DNA of 64,000 nt, from NCBI GenBank assembly GCA_958295945.1, contig OY282386.1, forward strand, positions 4,396,204-4,460,203. Direction: 5' to 3'. Source of the stretch: Candidatus Poribacteria bacterium (lineage in GTDB: Bacteria; Poribacteria; WGA-4E; WGA-3G). Shown piece after piece: positions 32,540 to 41,041 of this stretch; position 1 is the first letter of the stretch, and the number at the start of each line of letters is the position of its first letter. The notes below the pieces were generated by a model, which saw only the letters and a list, made by a program, of their open reading frames with translations, was not told the DNA's origin and did not search any database. Both the position numbers and the translations under genes were made by a program.

Positions 32540-32621
32540 GGGGGTGTGCTTGAGCGGTCAAAAAGGGCAGACTGTAAATCTGTTGGCTATGCCTACGGCG
32601 GTTCGAATCCGTCCGCCCCCA
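32540..32621 (+). tRNA. tRNA-Tyr(GTA)
   Basis: Acceptor GGGGGTG pairs with CGCCCCC (one G-T); anticodon stem CAGA/TCTG with loop containing GTA; long variable arm (GGCTATGCCTACGGC region) as expected for bacterial tRNA-Tyr; T loop GGTTCGAATCC. Confidence 0.96.
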
Positions 32622-32632
32622 TTCGTTCTTTT

Positions 32633-32705
32633 GCGGGAGTAGCTCAGCTGGTAGAGCATTGGCCTTCCAAGCCATGCGTCGCGGGTTCGAATCCCGTCTC
32701 CCGCT
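32633..32705 (+). tRNA. tRNA-Gly(TCC)
   Basis: Acceptor GCGGGAG pairs with CTCCCGC; D arm AGCTCAGCTGGTAGAGC; anticodon loop CTTCCAA gives TCC; T loop GGTTCGAATCC. Confidence 0.97.
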
Positions 32706-32723
32706 TGTGGTACCTACTGATTT

Positions 32724-32799
<76 letters not shown>

Positions 32800-32827
32800 C
32801 CTCTAAAAATACGAAGGCAGGTAAATT

Positions 32828-32980
32828 ATGCCAAGAGACATTGTAACTTTAGCATGTGATACATGCAAGCAACGAAATTATACAACAACCCGTAATAGAC
32901 GGACTCAGCAAGATCGGTATGAACGCAAGAAATATTGTCGTTTCTGCCGTAAACATACACTCCATAAGGAGACACGGTAA
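32828..32980 (+). CDS. rpmG: 50S ribosomal protein L33
   Basis: 50 residues. The protein starts [13 protein letters not shown] and ends [17 protein letters not shown]: two CxxC pairs (Cys10/Cys13 and Cys37/Cys40) form the zinc-binding type of L33, a small large-subunit protein near the E site. Ribosome-binding sequence GGCAGGT precedes ATG 32828. It sits between tRNA-Thr and tRNA-Trp, a standard place for rpmG in the secE-nusG cluster. Too short for most ORF filters but clear from motif and context. Confidence 0.95.
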   Translation: MPRDIVTLACDTCKQRNYTTTRNRRTQQDRYERKKYCRFCRKHTLHKETR

Positions 32981-32992
32981 GATTTATCGTAC

Positions 32993-33066
32993 AGGCCAGT
33001 AGCTCGAACTGGTAGAGCGCCGGTCTCCAAAACCGGATGTTGGGGGTTCGAATCCCTCCTGGCCTG
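32993..33066 (+). tRNA. tRNA-Trp(CCA)
   Basis: Acceptor AGGCCAG pairs with CTGGCCT; D arm AGCTCGAACTGGTAGAGC; anticodon stem CCGGT/ACCGG with loop containing CCA; T arm GGGGGTTCGAATCCCTC. Confidence 0.96.
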
Positions 33067-33075
33067 CCTTGTACT

Positions 33076-33453
33076 ATGATTGCAAGAATTAAAAATTACA
33101 TACAGAATATTATATTGGAATGGCAAAAGGTTTCTAAGCCGAACGCGGAACAGGTTCGCGGTAGTACGATTGTAGTATTGATAGCGTCTGGATTGTTAGG
33201 ACTTTTCCTATGGTTAGTTGATGGCAGTTCAGTGAGACCTGAATGGACCTGGCCTGTAAATTTGATCTTGATAATGATTCCTTTATCGGTATTTGTTCTT
33301 GGTAAAGGTTTAGAAAACCGTCGGATACACATAACACTCATCGCCAGTATTCCTCTACTCGTGGTTCTTATAAGCACTTATGTGCTGCAGTTGGATCCAC
33401 TGAAAGGATTTGGGATGTCGTTTTTAAGAGAATTATTTTTGAGCGGGAATTGA
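33076..33453 (+). CDS. secE: Preprotein translocase subunit SecE, with extra C-terminal membrane helices
   Basis: 125 residues from ATG 33076; the frame runs back into tRNA-Trp, so the upstream start is rejected. Residues 1-50 contain the SecE signature: an amphipathic helix with EWQKVSKPNAEQVRGS followed by a membrane helix IVVLIASGLLGLFLWLVD. SecE clamps SecY in the inner-membrane translocon. Most single-helix SecE proteins end there; this one has about 65 more residues with two further hydrophobic segments (about 70-88 and 93-112). The stop overlaps the approach to nusG, whose ATG is 2 bases later. Context (after tRNA-Trp, before nusG) is diagnostic. Confidence 0.85.
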   Translation: MIARIKNYIQNIILEWQKVSKPNAEQVRGSTIVVLIASGLLGLFLWLVDGSSVRPEWTWPVNLILIMIPLSVFVLGKGLENRRIHITLIASIPLLVVLISTYVLQLDPLKGFGMSFLRELFLSGN

Positions 33454-33455
33454 TC

Positions 33456-34028
33456 ATGAATGGCAATTGGTACATCGTCCAGGTCTATACTGGACATGAA
33501 AAGAAAATACAGTCTATCCTTGAGAGACGGCTTGTATCTGATACTGATACGGACAAGGAACTGCGTGATGAAATTCTACAGATAAATGTTCCTATGTCTA
33601 CCACCGTAAGGAATGTAGACGGAAATCGGAAGGTAAGGAGCGGTCCTACGTATCCTGGATATGTTCTTATCAATACCATGCATGAAATCGGTCCTCATGC
33701 TGAAAATTCACTTGGACAGAAAGCATGGTCATTTGTACAAGAAACACCTGGCGTGATGAATTTTCTCGGTAATGCAAATCCGAGTCCATTAAGTACGGAA
33801 GATGTGGAACGCATGCTTGAAAGTTCAACCGTGGAAGAAGATGTTCCTGTTCCAGAGATGGTATATAATGTAGGAGATAAAGTTCGCGTGATTGAAGGTC
33901 CTTTCAATTCTTTTACTGCCGAGATTCTTGGAATTGATATGCAACGTCAACGATTAAGCCTTTCAATTACAATCTTTGGACGTTCAACCCCTCTTGAATT
34001 AGGATTCATGGGTGTTGAAAGGTTATAA
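33456..34028 (+). CDS. nusG: Transcription termination/antitermination protein NusG
   Basis: 190 residues. The NGN domain begins WYIVQVYTGHEKKIQSIL, with PGYVLI and a conserved VQETPGVMNFLG, and a KOW domain lies at about 137-190 (GDKVRVIEGPFNSFTAEI). NusG binds RNA polymerase and links it to Rho or ribosomal S10. ATG 33456 is used; the TTG at 33450 overlaps the secE stop. Normal length, intact. Part of secE-nusG-rplK-rplA transcript. Confidence 0.96.
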   Translation: MNGNWYIVQVYTGHEKKIQSILERRLVSDTDTDKELRDEILQINVPMSTTVRNVDGNRKVRSGPTYPGYVLINTMHEIGPHAENSLGQKAWSFVQETPGVMNFLGNANPSPLSTEDVERMLESSTVEEDVPVPEMVYNVGDKVRVIEGPFNSFTAEILGIDMQRQRLSLSITIFGRSTPLELGFMGVERL

Positions 34029-34058
34029 TAGTTAGGAAGATATGGAGAAGTATATAAA

Positions 34059-34481
34059 ATGGCAAAAAAAGTAGCAGGTGAAGTCAAACTCCAATTGGTG
34101 TCTGGACAAGCAACACCTCAACCGCCGGTCGGTCCGAGTCTTGCACCCTATGCGATTAACCTGCAGGAATTTATCAAAACCTTCAATGCCCAGACGCAGC
34201 AGCAAAGTGGCATGATTGTCACCACAATTATAACATGTTATAGTGATCGTTCCTTTACATTCATAGTAAAGTCTCCACCCGCTGCAGTTCTCCTTAAATC
34301 TGCTGCGAAAATTGTAAAAGGTTCTGGAGAACCTAATCGGAATAAAGTTGCAAATGTTACTAATGACCAGATTCGCGAGATTGCACAGACGAAATTACCT
34401 GATCTAAATACTACAGATATAGAAGCTGCAATACGAATGGTTGAAGGAACAGCACGAAGTATGGGATTGAACATAACATAA
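34059..34481 (+). CDS. rplK: 50S ribosomal protein L11
   Basis: 140 residues, the usual length. N-terminal [19 protein letters not shown] and C-terminal rRNA-binding [20 protein letters not shown] are textbook L11. L11 forms the GTPase-associated centre with 23S rRNA and is needed for RelA sensing. It lies 30 bases after nusG and 28 before rplA. No oddities. Confidence 0.97.
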   Translation: MAKKVAGEVKLQLVSGQATPQPPVGPSLAPYAINLQEFIKTFNAQTQQQSGMIVTTIITCYSDRSFTFIVKSPPAAVLLKSAAKIVKGSGEPNRNKVANVTNDQIREIAQTKLPDLNTTDIEAAIRMVEGTARSMGLNIT

Positions 34482-34509
34482 CATTGAGTAAACATTTTTG
34501 GAGAGCAAT

Positions 34510-35208
34510 ATGGCGAAAAGAGGAAAACGTTATCGCGAATTTGAACAGCATGTTGAAAAAGAAAACTTATATACGGTAGACGAGGCAGTATCTCTTGTAA
34601 AGCAGGCAGGTACTGCAAAGTTTGATGAAACTATTGATTTGGCTTCCCGTCTTGGTGTAAATCCTGCAGTTGCTGAACAGAATATTCGTGGTACAGTCTC
34701 ACTTCCACATGGCACAGGAAAATCAGTACGTGTTGTTGTGTTCGCGGAGGGAGATAAGGCGCGCGAAGCAGAAGAAGCAGGAGCAGATTTTGTTGGGACT
34801 GATGACTTAGTTGATAAAATCGTTGATGGTTGGTTAGATTTCGATGCAACGGTTGCTACCCCTGACCTTATGCGGAGTATCATGCCGAAGTTAGGTAGAG
34901 TCCTTGGACCGCGTGGGTTAATGCCTAACCCGAAAGCCGGTACAGTTACCATGGATGTTGCCGAGACACTTCAGAGCATCAAGGCAGGACAAATTGAATA
35001 TCGTGTTGAGCGGACATCGGGTATTGTTCATGTGCCTATTGGCAAAGTCTCGTTTGAAGAAAATCAAATTAAGGATAACCTTACGACAGTAATGGATGCA
35101 CTGGTGAAGGCACGTCCATCTGGAACTTCAGGAAGATATATTAGGAGTATTGCGATTTCCGCGACGATGGGTGCTGGTATCCGAATAGATCCTCAAGAAT
35201 TTGTGTGA
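34510..35208 (+). CDS. rplA: 50S ribosomal protein L1
   Basis: 232 residues from ATG 34510, preceded by GGAGAG; the reading frame begins slightly earlier but without reason to use it. Family features: the [21 protein letters not shown] block and the C-terminal [16 protein letters not shown]1 binds the L1 stalk of 23S rRNA and, in many bacteria, represses its own rplK-rplA mRNA. Normal length and intact. Confidence 0.97.
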   Translation: MAKRGKRYREFEQHVEKENLYTVDEAVSLVKQAGTAKFDETIDLASRLGVNPAVAEQNIRGTVSLPHGTGKSVRVVVFAEGDKAREAEEAGADFVGTDDLVDKIVDGWLDFDATVATPDLMRSIMPKLGRVLGPRGLMPNPKAGTVTMDVAETLQSIKAGQIEYRVERTSGIVHVPIGKVSFEENQIKDNLTTVMDALVKARPSGTSGRYIRSIAISATMGAGIRIDPQEFV

Positions 35209-35275
35209 TTTTTAATTGTAATATACGGAATACTACATATTTTAGTGAATGATAAATAAAGGACAGAAGACAACT

Positions 35276-35430
35276 CCGTAAAAAGAAAAGAGTTTAAGAA
35301 AGTAGGGGCTTTGACTTAATTACCTACCGAGACTCGGATATGGTTGAAAGGTGTTTCGTGTGAATAATTGCGAAACAAGTTTTGACTGCCGTAGTTAGGT
35401 CAAGCCTCCAGGTTTCTGGAGGCTTTTCTA
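35276..35430 (+). ncRNA. Probable L10 (rplJ) leader with attenuator
   Basis: A 262-base gap precedes rplJ. It holds small stem-forming segments (CCGAGACTCGG; TTTCG paired with CGAAA; TGACT/AGTTAGGTCA) and then a strong terminator hairpin GCCTCCAG/CTGGAGGC (35404-35411/35416-35423) with TTTTCTATTT. Autoregulatory L10 leaders occupy this place in many bacteria; assignment rests on position and structure, not on a covariance search. Confidence 0.6.
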
Positions 35431-35433
35431 TTT
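35404..35433 (+). terminator. Intrinsic terminator/attenuator before rplJ
   Basis: An 8-bp perfect stem with a 4-base loop followed by a T-rich run, 38 bases before the rplJ ATG. It may end the rplA transcript or act as an attenuator in the rplJ leader. Confidence 0.85.
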
Positions 35434-35470
35434 GCTTATGGAGTAGTCACAATGTGAAAGGAGCTAACCT

Positions 35471-36031
35471 ATGCCGAATGAAGCCAATGTTCAGCAGGTT
35501 GGACAGATACGTGAGTTATTTGAAAACTCAGACATAATTCTATTGACAGATTTTAAAGGATTGACCGTTGCGGAAGTAAATAATCTGCGACAACTGTTAC
35601 GTGAAGCGAATGTCCAATATAAAGTCTGCAAGAATACGTTAATTGATGTTGTTGCGCAAGAGAAAGAAATTGAAGGACTTGCGCCATATTTAATAGGTAA
35701 CACCGCACTTGCGGCGTGCGATGACCCCGCGGCTACAAGCAAAATCCTCTTTGATTTTAGTGAGGAACATGAAAGTCTTAAAATTAAAGGTGGTATCCTT
35801 GGGAAACAAGTCATAGACGAGAGTGGCGTTAGAGCACTCCAAGATTTACCATCAAAAGAAGAATTAATTGCAAAGGCTATTGGTGGAATCGGTGCACCGC
35901 TATATGGACTTGTTAATGTGTTGAATAATGGATCACCTATACAGGGATTTGTTAATGTGCTTAACAATACGATTGGTCAGGTGACATCTGTGTTAACGCA
36001 GATCGCCGAACAGAAAAAAGCAGCCGAATAG
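35471..36031 (+). CDS. rplJ: 50S ribosomal protein L10
   Basis: 186 residues. It shows DIILLTDFKGLTVAEVNNLRQ, YKVCKNTLID and a C-terminal helical spine for L7/L12 binding (ending VTSVLTQIAEQK). L10 forms the base of the L7/L12 stalk. AAAGGAG lies before ATG 35471. rplL follows after 34 bases. Slightly longer than E. coli L10, within family range. Confidence 0.96.
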   Translation: MPNEANVQQVGQIRELFENSDIILLTDFKGLTVAEVNNLRQLLREANVQYKVCKNTLIDVVAQEKEIEGLAPYLIGNTALAACDDPAATSKILFDFSEEHESLKIKGGILGKQVIDESGVRALQDLPSKEELIAKAIGGIGAPLYGLVNVLNNGSPIQGFVNVLNNTIGQVTSVLTQIAEQKKAAE

Positions 36032-36065
36032 GCATAACAATTTAGATTAAGAAAGGATAATGACA

Positions 36066-36464
36066 ATGGCAGATATAGAAAAATTGATAGATGAAATTAG
36101 TGAGATGACTGTCTTGGAACTCTCCGAGTTGGTCACAGCACTTGAAGAAAAATTTGGTGTGAGTGCTTCTGCTATGCCAGCGATGGCAGTTGCTGGAGCC
36201 GTTCCTGCGGCTGGTGGCGCAGCAGAAGCTGCCGAAGAAGAAGCTGCTGAAAAAACCGAGTTTGATGTCCAGCTCAAAGAAATCGGTGGACAGAAAATAC
36301 CTGTGATTAAAGAGGTACGCTCCATTACGGGACTCGGTTTAAAAGAAGCAAAAGAGAAGGTTGAATCTGCACCGGTTGTCATCCAAGAGGGTGTCAGCAA
36401 AGAAGATGCAGAAAAAACCAAAGAGCAACTTGAAGCCATCGGCGCAGTCGTCGAAATTCAATAA
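36066..36464 (+). CDS. rplL: 50S ribosomal protein L7/L12
   Basis: 132 residues from ATG 36066, which is 8 bases after AAAGGA; the ATG at 36060 is too close to it. N-terminal dimerisation segment ([20 protein letters not shown]), Ala-rich hinge, and C-terminal domain KKxGxxK region ([19 protein letters not shown]). It recruits translation factors to the ribosome. Followed by a terminator instead of rpoB. Confidence 0.97.
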   Translation: MADIEKLIDEISEMTVLELSELVTALEEKFGVSASAMPAMAVAGAVPAAGGAAEAAEEEAAEKTEFDVQLKEIGGQKIPVIKEVRSITGLGLKEAKEKVESAPVVIQEGVSKEDAEKTKEQLEAIGAVVEIQ

Positions 36465-36519
36465 TTTCAGTCTATACCTTCAGGCTATGTTGGTATATTT
36501 ACTAAATTGATTTACCGAT

Positions 36520-36555
36520 CCCCATTATGGTTGTAGACTATAATGGGGTTTTTCT
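36520..36555 (+). terminator. Intrinsic terminator after rplL
   Basis: CCCCATTAT (36520-36528) pairs with ATAATGGGG (36540-36548), followed by TTTTTC. Confidence 0.88.
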
Positions 36556-36564
36556 TACAAGTAG

Positions 36565-37425
36565 ATGCCAGATAACACAGAAATCTTCAGTCTCGCAGAG
36601 ATCTTTTATCTTGTTTTCAGTCAACTCGCTGTAGGTGGGTTTGCAGCGATGCTACTCATACCGAAAGGTGTAGTGAATGCGAACTTTTATCGGTTGATGG
36701 GAGGAATCTATCTGCTGGTAGCTGTGTTAGCGCGGTGTGCCAATCTTTACCTTAATAAAATACCTGTTACGTTTATGAGTTTTTTGGGTAAATTACCAAA
36801 CTATGAATCTATTCTGGTTTTCTGTTTTGTCTTATTTACCTTATGCTATACATGGAGTTTGTGGTTAAAATCGTCTGTTGTAACGGATATTTTCTTTTAT
36901 ATAGGTATTCTTTGCGGGTGTATCTGGATAATTCTCAGTGCTACCCAATACTTTGAAGTCGCTCAATTTTTAGGTGGAAAATATATTATTATATTTCAAT
37001 TCTTGATTTCAGCATTACTTCTTGGAATAGTACATACGGGTATGTGGTTTGGTCATTGGTATCTTGTGACACCAGATTTACCTGTTTCCTATCTAAGACG
37101 GTTTAACACAGTTTTGCTATGGACACTTGTTGTATCTATTGTTCTATTTTGTGTGAATATGTTTGTTAGATCGCAAGCACAAAATGTTGTGGCTTTTAAC
37201 TTTCATTTTCAACTCATCTTTTGGATGCGAGTAGGTCTTGGGTTTGCAGGGACTCTTATCCTGTATTTAATAACATGGGATTGTTTGAGTCCGAAATCTG
37301 TTGCGAAGGATGAACTTGGTGCGACGCGGGCTGCTACGGGTTTTCTTTTCATTGCGATTATAACTGTATTTCTGGGAGAGTTTTGTAGTCGTTATCTGTT
37401 TTTAACTATGCGGTTCTTGTTTTGA
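36565..37425 (+). CDS. Multi-pass membrane protein, unknown
   Basis: 286 residues with about eight hydrophobic helices spread over the whole length and few charged loops. ATG 36565 lies just after the rplL terminator with no strong ribosome-binding site. Features: a His in FHFQLIFWMR, WFGHWYLVTPDLP, and a final GEFCSRYLFLTMRF that recalls the end of polysulfide-reductase-type (NrfD-like) membrane subunits, but I cannot confirm that. Next is a secreted cytochrome c with its own promoter-like sequence, so a respiratory role is possible but unproven. Confidence 0.7.
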   Translation: MPDNTEIFSLAEIFYLVFSQLAVGGFAAMLLIPKGVVNANFYRLMGGIYLLVAVLARCANLYLNKIPVTFMSFLGKLPNYESILVFCFVLFTLCYTWSLWLKSSVVTDIFFYIGILCGCIWIILSATQYFEVAQFLGGKYIIIFQFLISALLLGIVHTGMWFGHWYLVTPDLPVSYLRRFNTVLLWTLVVSIVLFCVNMFVRSQAQNVVAFNFHFQLIFWMRVGLGFAGTLILYLITWDCLSPKSVAKDELGATRAATGFLFIAIITVFLGEFCSRYLFLTMRFLF

Positions 37426-37472
37426 ATGGAATAGAACCTATGGACAACAGAATTGCTATTTTGATTGGTAAC

Positions 37473-37499
37473 TTGACAAGAATATATTCGTGGTATATT
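37473..37499 (+). promoter_or_regulatory. Possible promoter of the cytochrome c gene
   Basis: TTGACA (37473-37478), 15-bp spacer, TATATT (37494-37499), 58 bases before the ATG at 37558. The spacer is shorter than ideal. Confidence 0.4.
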
Positions 37500-37557
37500 C
37501 TGGTTGTAGTAGTAGCAATATCTAAATCAAAATAATTCTATGAGAGGGTAGAATATA

Positions 37558-38451
37558 ATGAACTTTAAGCATCAGGTTAAAATACTCAGTGTTCTATTGA
37601 TATTCATATCTATTGCAAGTGTCAATGCGCAACAGAATCTCGCACAACAGGCTTATGCGATTTTTGAGCAATCCTGTCTAATATGTCATGGTGAGAACGG
37701 GGCTTATAGAGAATCACTCATCATTGAACATCCAGCACTTATTAATGACGGGAAAGTCGTTCCCGGTGATCCAAGCGGTTCCGTGTTTTATCAACGACTC
37801 ATCGAAACGGATGTTACGAAACGGATGCCACAAGGACAACCACCACTTGATCCCGCTGCGATTGAGACGATACGGCAATGGATATTAGCAGGCGCGCCAG
37901 ATTGGGATGCCGTGCCAAGACCAGAGACTGACTTCATTACAATTGATACTATGCTTGAAACGATTGAAAACCACGTCAATTCGCTCTCAATGCGTGATAA
38001 GTCGTTTGCCCGTTATTTTACGCTAACACATCTCTACAACGCAGGCGAGACGACTGAAACATTAAATGCATACCGGCGTGCACTCTCAAAACTGATAAAT
38101 AGCCTCTCTTGGGGTCGTGAAATAGTCAAACCGCAACCAATTGATGTGGGAGAAACTGTTTTCTACATTGATTTGCGCGATTTTGAGTGGGATGTCCGAA
38201 ATGACGCATGGACACAGATAGAACAGGTATATCCATACCAAATGACGTTTGATGCACCGACACAAACGAATCTTTTCGTTAGAACTTTAGCACTTGGACA
38301 TCAGCCCGCAGGAATATATCACACTTTCAACCGTGCAGCGCACTGGGATGGTAGAAATCAGGAGGGGGAACCTGTGGCAAGTGGTGTCTATTGCTATACA
38401 CTCACCGCAGGTGATTTTTCTGCTACGCGGAAGATGTTAATACAGAAGTAG
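37558..38451 (+). CDS. Secreted monoheme cytochrome c with FlgD-like C-terminal domain
   Basis: 297 residues. Signal peptide (about 1-25), then one heme site CLICH (Cys40, Cys43, His44) in the Planctomycete-type cytochrome pattern, with a likely axial Met in KRMPQGQPPL. A middle helical part follows. The last 75 residues resemble a FlgD-type Ig domain: HQPAGIYHTFNRAAHWDGR, ASGVYCYTLTAGDFSATRK and the end MLIQK. Such ends occur on exported proteins that are sorted or anchored at the surface in some phyla. Degenerate copies of this domain lie at 40585-40782 and about 42060-42148. Electron carrier at the envelope is the likely role; partner unknown. AGAGGG precedes the ATG. Confidence 0.82.
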   Translation: MNFKHQVKILSVLLIFISIASVNAQQNLAQQAYAIFEQSCLICHGENGAYRESLIIEHPALINDGKVVPGDPSGSVFYQRLIETDVTKRMPQGQPPLDPAAIETIRQWILAGAPDWDAVPRPETDFITIDTMLETIENHVNSLSMRDKSFARYFTLTHLYNAGETTETLNAYRRALSKLINSLSWGREIVKPQPIDVGETVFYIDLRDFEWDVRNDAWTQIEQVYPYQMTFDAPTQTNLFVRTLALGHQPAGIYHTFNRAAHWDGRNQEGEPVASGVYCYTLTAGDFSATRKMLIQK

Positions 38452-38506
38452 GTGCTAAACACTAATCCAATCAGGATAGACGCACTCACGTTAAGGAGTA
38501 CTTTAG

Positions 38507-40525
38507 ATGAAATTAGAAGAGGCAACGGTATTTACTTTGTTTGGGTTGGATCAGCAGTTTGAGATTCCACTGTTTCAACGACAATACGTGTGGGATAAAC
38601 CGTATCATTGGAAACCTATGTGGGACGACCTTGAAAAGTTATCTGACAGCTCAGGGAAGCGGTCTACCCATTTCATCGGAACGATTGTTGTAAAGAAGCG
38701 CGCGCTATCGGGAAATCTGCCCAAGATTGAAATTATTGATGGGCAACAAAGGTTGACGACTTTTCAAATCATCCTTTGTGCCATAAGAGATGTATGTAAG
38801 TCAAAGAAATATAATGATTTCGCCGAAGATGTTCGTAGTTATACACTCAACCTAAGAAGTCGACCCAAAGGAGATGAAAAATATAAACTAATACCTGGTG
38901 CACTTGACAGGGATTCATTCATGTCCTTAATTGATCAACGCGAAGCAGATAGTCAAGGGCAAATAAAAGAAGCATATAATTATTTCAAGCCGAAAATTGA
39001 AGCACATGTGATGAGCGATCCCAGAAAGATAGAGCTCCTATTTAATTCTCTACTCTATGGTTTTAATCTTGCTCAGATATTTATTGATGAGGATGATGAA
39101 CCCGAAAAGATTTTTGAATCCTTAAACACACGAAGTGCGGAACTCCTTCAATTTGATTTGCTGAGGAATAACCTGTTTCTACGTTCTGGTGATCAAAAAG
39201 ACCATTATTATAATAGATATTGGGATCACTTTGAAACTCTATATTGGGCAACAAAGAGTTGGGTTGTGAAAAATCAGCATACGTCCGGGACAACTTATGA
39301 ACCTTTCCTGCAACACTTTCTTATGGCAAAGACTCGTGAGGAAACAGTAAAACCTGAATTTCATACATATCAGCGCGTCTATTTAGAAGAATTGCAGGAA
39401 ATTCCTGGATGTGACATAGAACATGAATTTTCTGAGTTAAAGCGATATTCAGAGGTTTACAGAGAAATGATTGATTGCGACGATTCCTCTGAAATCGGGA
39501 ATAGAATGATTTTCTATAAAACATTCAATCTTACAATATTACATCCGTTCATACTGTTTCTAATACTGGATGTAAAAATATCAGGGGACGAACTCAATAA
39601 GGTGTTTGATATTTTGGAATCTTATACGATCAGACGCATGCTCTGTTTCAATGGCACACGCGGATTATTGAGGTTCAATATCTTTTTTTCTCATGATCTT
39701 ATTGGTAGGTATAAAAAGCACGATTTTACTTTAGATGATTTCATAGAACAGTTATCTAAACAAGAAATAAGATCAACGAGGGCTGCTACCAACAATGAGA
39801 TAGAAACTGTTTTACACCCACGGTATGAAGAAGATTATTCCTTAGATAATGATTATATTGTGTTCCCAAACAATATGAGAGTTCGGAATGCTTTAGAGAA
39901 ATCATGGGTAGTAACCGCAGGAGCTGTCCAATTAAAACTCATAAAATATATCTTGTATCGAATAGAGGATAGAAAACGTCACAAAAATCCTAATATGGAA
40001 AATGTCACTTTTAGATCCAGTCTAACCTTAGAACATATCATGCCCAAAGCGTGGAGGGGAAAGTGGAAACTACCTACTTCAAAAGGGGCTATAACCTACA
40101 GCGAGACAGATGGAAATTATCGTATTTGGGTGAATAAAGAAACTGGGAGCGATGGATGCCTTTACAAAAATCTCTTTTCTGATGATTACAAAGCAAGCAA
40201 CCCTGGTTGGATGGATAATCCATCAAAAGAGGGGTTAGCCGATCCATCTTATTTAGATGCGTATAACCTTGCATCTGTGAGAGATCATTATTTAGATAGT
40301 ATCGGAAACCTAACCCTTGTTACTGCGTCCCTGAATAAAGGCTTGGCAACAAAAGTTTTTTCAGAGAAACGAGATATATTAGCAGCATCAAGACTGATAC
40401 TAAACAAAGAAATTTGCGAACATGATATGTGGAATGTCAATGAAATTCATGCAAGAGCCGAAAGGCTCATTTCGGATGTTTGTGAAATATGGAAACCATT
40501 AGAGGCTTTTAGAGAAACCCAATAA
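38507..40525 (+). CDS. GmrSD-like DUF262/DUF1524 protein, predicted modification-dependent restriction nuclease
   Basis: 672 residues. N-terminal DUF262 (ParB-like) signatures: IPLFQRQYVWDK near residue 22 and IEIIDGQQRLTTFQ near 82, the latter being the nucleotide-binding DGQQR motif. C-terminal DUF1524 has an HNH-type LEHIMPKAW near 507 and DSIGNLTLVTASLN near 597. GmrSD proteins cut glucosylated or otherwise modified phage DNA, with S and D parts sometimes fused, as here. ATG 38507 follows AAGGAG. No methyltransferase or other defence genes adjoin, as is normal for type IV. The upstream bases around 38480 carry TCACGTTAAGG, the end sequence of the 163-bp element family, which may be chance. 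Confidence 0.88.
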   Translation: MKLEEATVFTLFGLDQQFEIPLFQRQYVWDKPYHWKPMWDDLEKLSDSSGKRSTHFIGTIVVKKRALSGNLPKIEIIDGQQRLTTFQIILCAIRDVCKSKKYNDFAEDVRSYTLNLRSRPKGDEKYKLIPGALDRDSFMSLIDQREADSQGQIKEAYNYFKPKIEAHVMSDPRKIELLFNSLLYGFNLAQIFIDEDDEPEKIFESLNTRSAELLQFDLLRNNLFLRSGDQKDHYYNRYWDHFETLYWATKSWVVKNQHTSGTTYEPFLQHFLMAKTREETVKPEFHTYQRVYLEELQEIPGCDIEHEFSELKRYSEVYREMIDCDDSSEIGNRMIFYKTFNLTILHPFILFLILDVKISGDELNKVFDILESYTIRRMLCFNGTRGLLRFNIFFSHDLIGRYKKHDFTLDDFIEQLSKQEIRSTRAATNNEIETVLHPRYEEDYSLDNDYIVFPNNMRVRNALEKSWVVTAGAVQLKLIKYILYRIEDRKRHKNPNMENVTFRSSLTLEHIMPKAWRGKWKLPTSKGAITYSETDGNYRIWVNKETGSDGCLYKNLFSDDYKASNPGWMDNPSKEGLADPSYLDAYNLASVRDHYLDSIGNLTLVTASLNKGLATKVFSEKRDILAASRLILNKEICEHDMWNVNEIHARAERLISDVCEIWKPLEAFRETQ

Positions 40526-40584
40526 AACACATAATGCTTTGTACCAGTACAGCATAAAATAATAGAGCTGATGTTAGTATATAG

Positions 40585-40782
40585 ATTTATACTGCGGACG
40601 GCAAACTTGTTTGGAAGTTAGATATAGGACATCAAGCTGCTGGTATCTATCAGAGGCGTAATCGTGCGGTGCATTGGGATGGTAAAAACGATGTTGGGGA
40701 GGAAGTTGCAAGTGGAATCTATTTTTACACTTTAATTGCAGATGATTTCACATCAACTCGGAAATTATTGATACGGAAGTAG
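40585..40782 (+). pseudogene. Remnant of a FlgD-like C-terminal domain
   Basis: A 65-codon open stretch directly after an in-frame TAG, without start codon: it reads IYTADGKLVWKLDIGHQA, then GIYQRRNRAVHWDGKND, ASGIYFYTLIADDFTSTRK and ends LLIRK. It matches the end of the cytochrome c protein (about 60% by eye). Probably the tail of a deleted exported protein. Confidence 0.7.
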
Positions 40783-40790
40783 GCCCAATA

Positions 40791-40923
40791 TTTGTCTGAA
40801 TCGCGGATTAGCGCGGAAAACACGGATGACGCGGAAGGAAGAGGTTTTCAAAAGTTTGTCCGACTATAGGATCCTTTTAGAGTGAGTCCAGGTGCTTTCC
40901 GCGCATTCCGTGATTCAGACAAA
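40791..40923. mobile_element. 133-bp inverted-repeat element
   Basis: Imperfect 28-bp terminal inverted repeats, beginning TTTGTCTGAATC at 40791 and ending GATTCAGACAAA at 40923, with GCGCGGAAA inside on both arms. No coding capacity. It abuts the domain remnant. Confidence 0.7.
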
Positions 40924-41041
40924 GCAGAAAAATAAAAGTGCTTGCTACCCTCTCAATTCTCAGTTATAATTAGCACACAACGTCTCCACGGTTCAAGTTT
41001 TAACCCTATTTTCATGTCCCAGACAAAAAGGAGAAACACCG

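Larger units (their letters stand above)
40526..41041. other. Intergenic region: domain remnant and MITE-like repeat
   Basis: Contains a FlgD-like domain remnant (40585-40782) and a 133-bp inverted-repeat element (40791-40923). The rest (40924-41041) is the leader of the Uma2 gene. Confidence 0.6.

Noticed and set aside
34530-34952. 140-residue frame antisense to rplA
   Set aside because: Shadow of a highly conserved ribosomal gene.
35491-36439. Frames of 158 and 130 residues antisense to rplJ and rplL
   Set aside because: Shadows of ribosomal protein genes with biased codon use.
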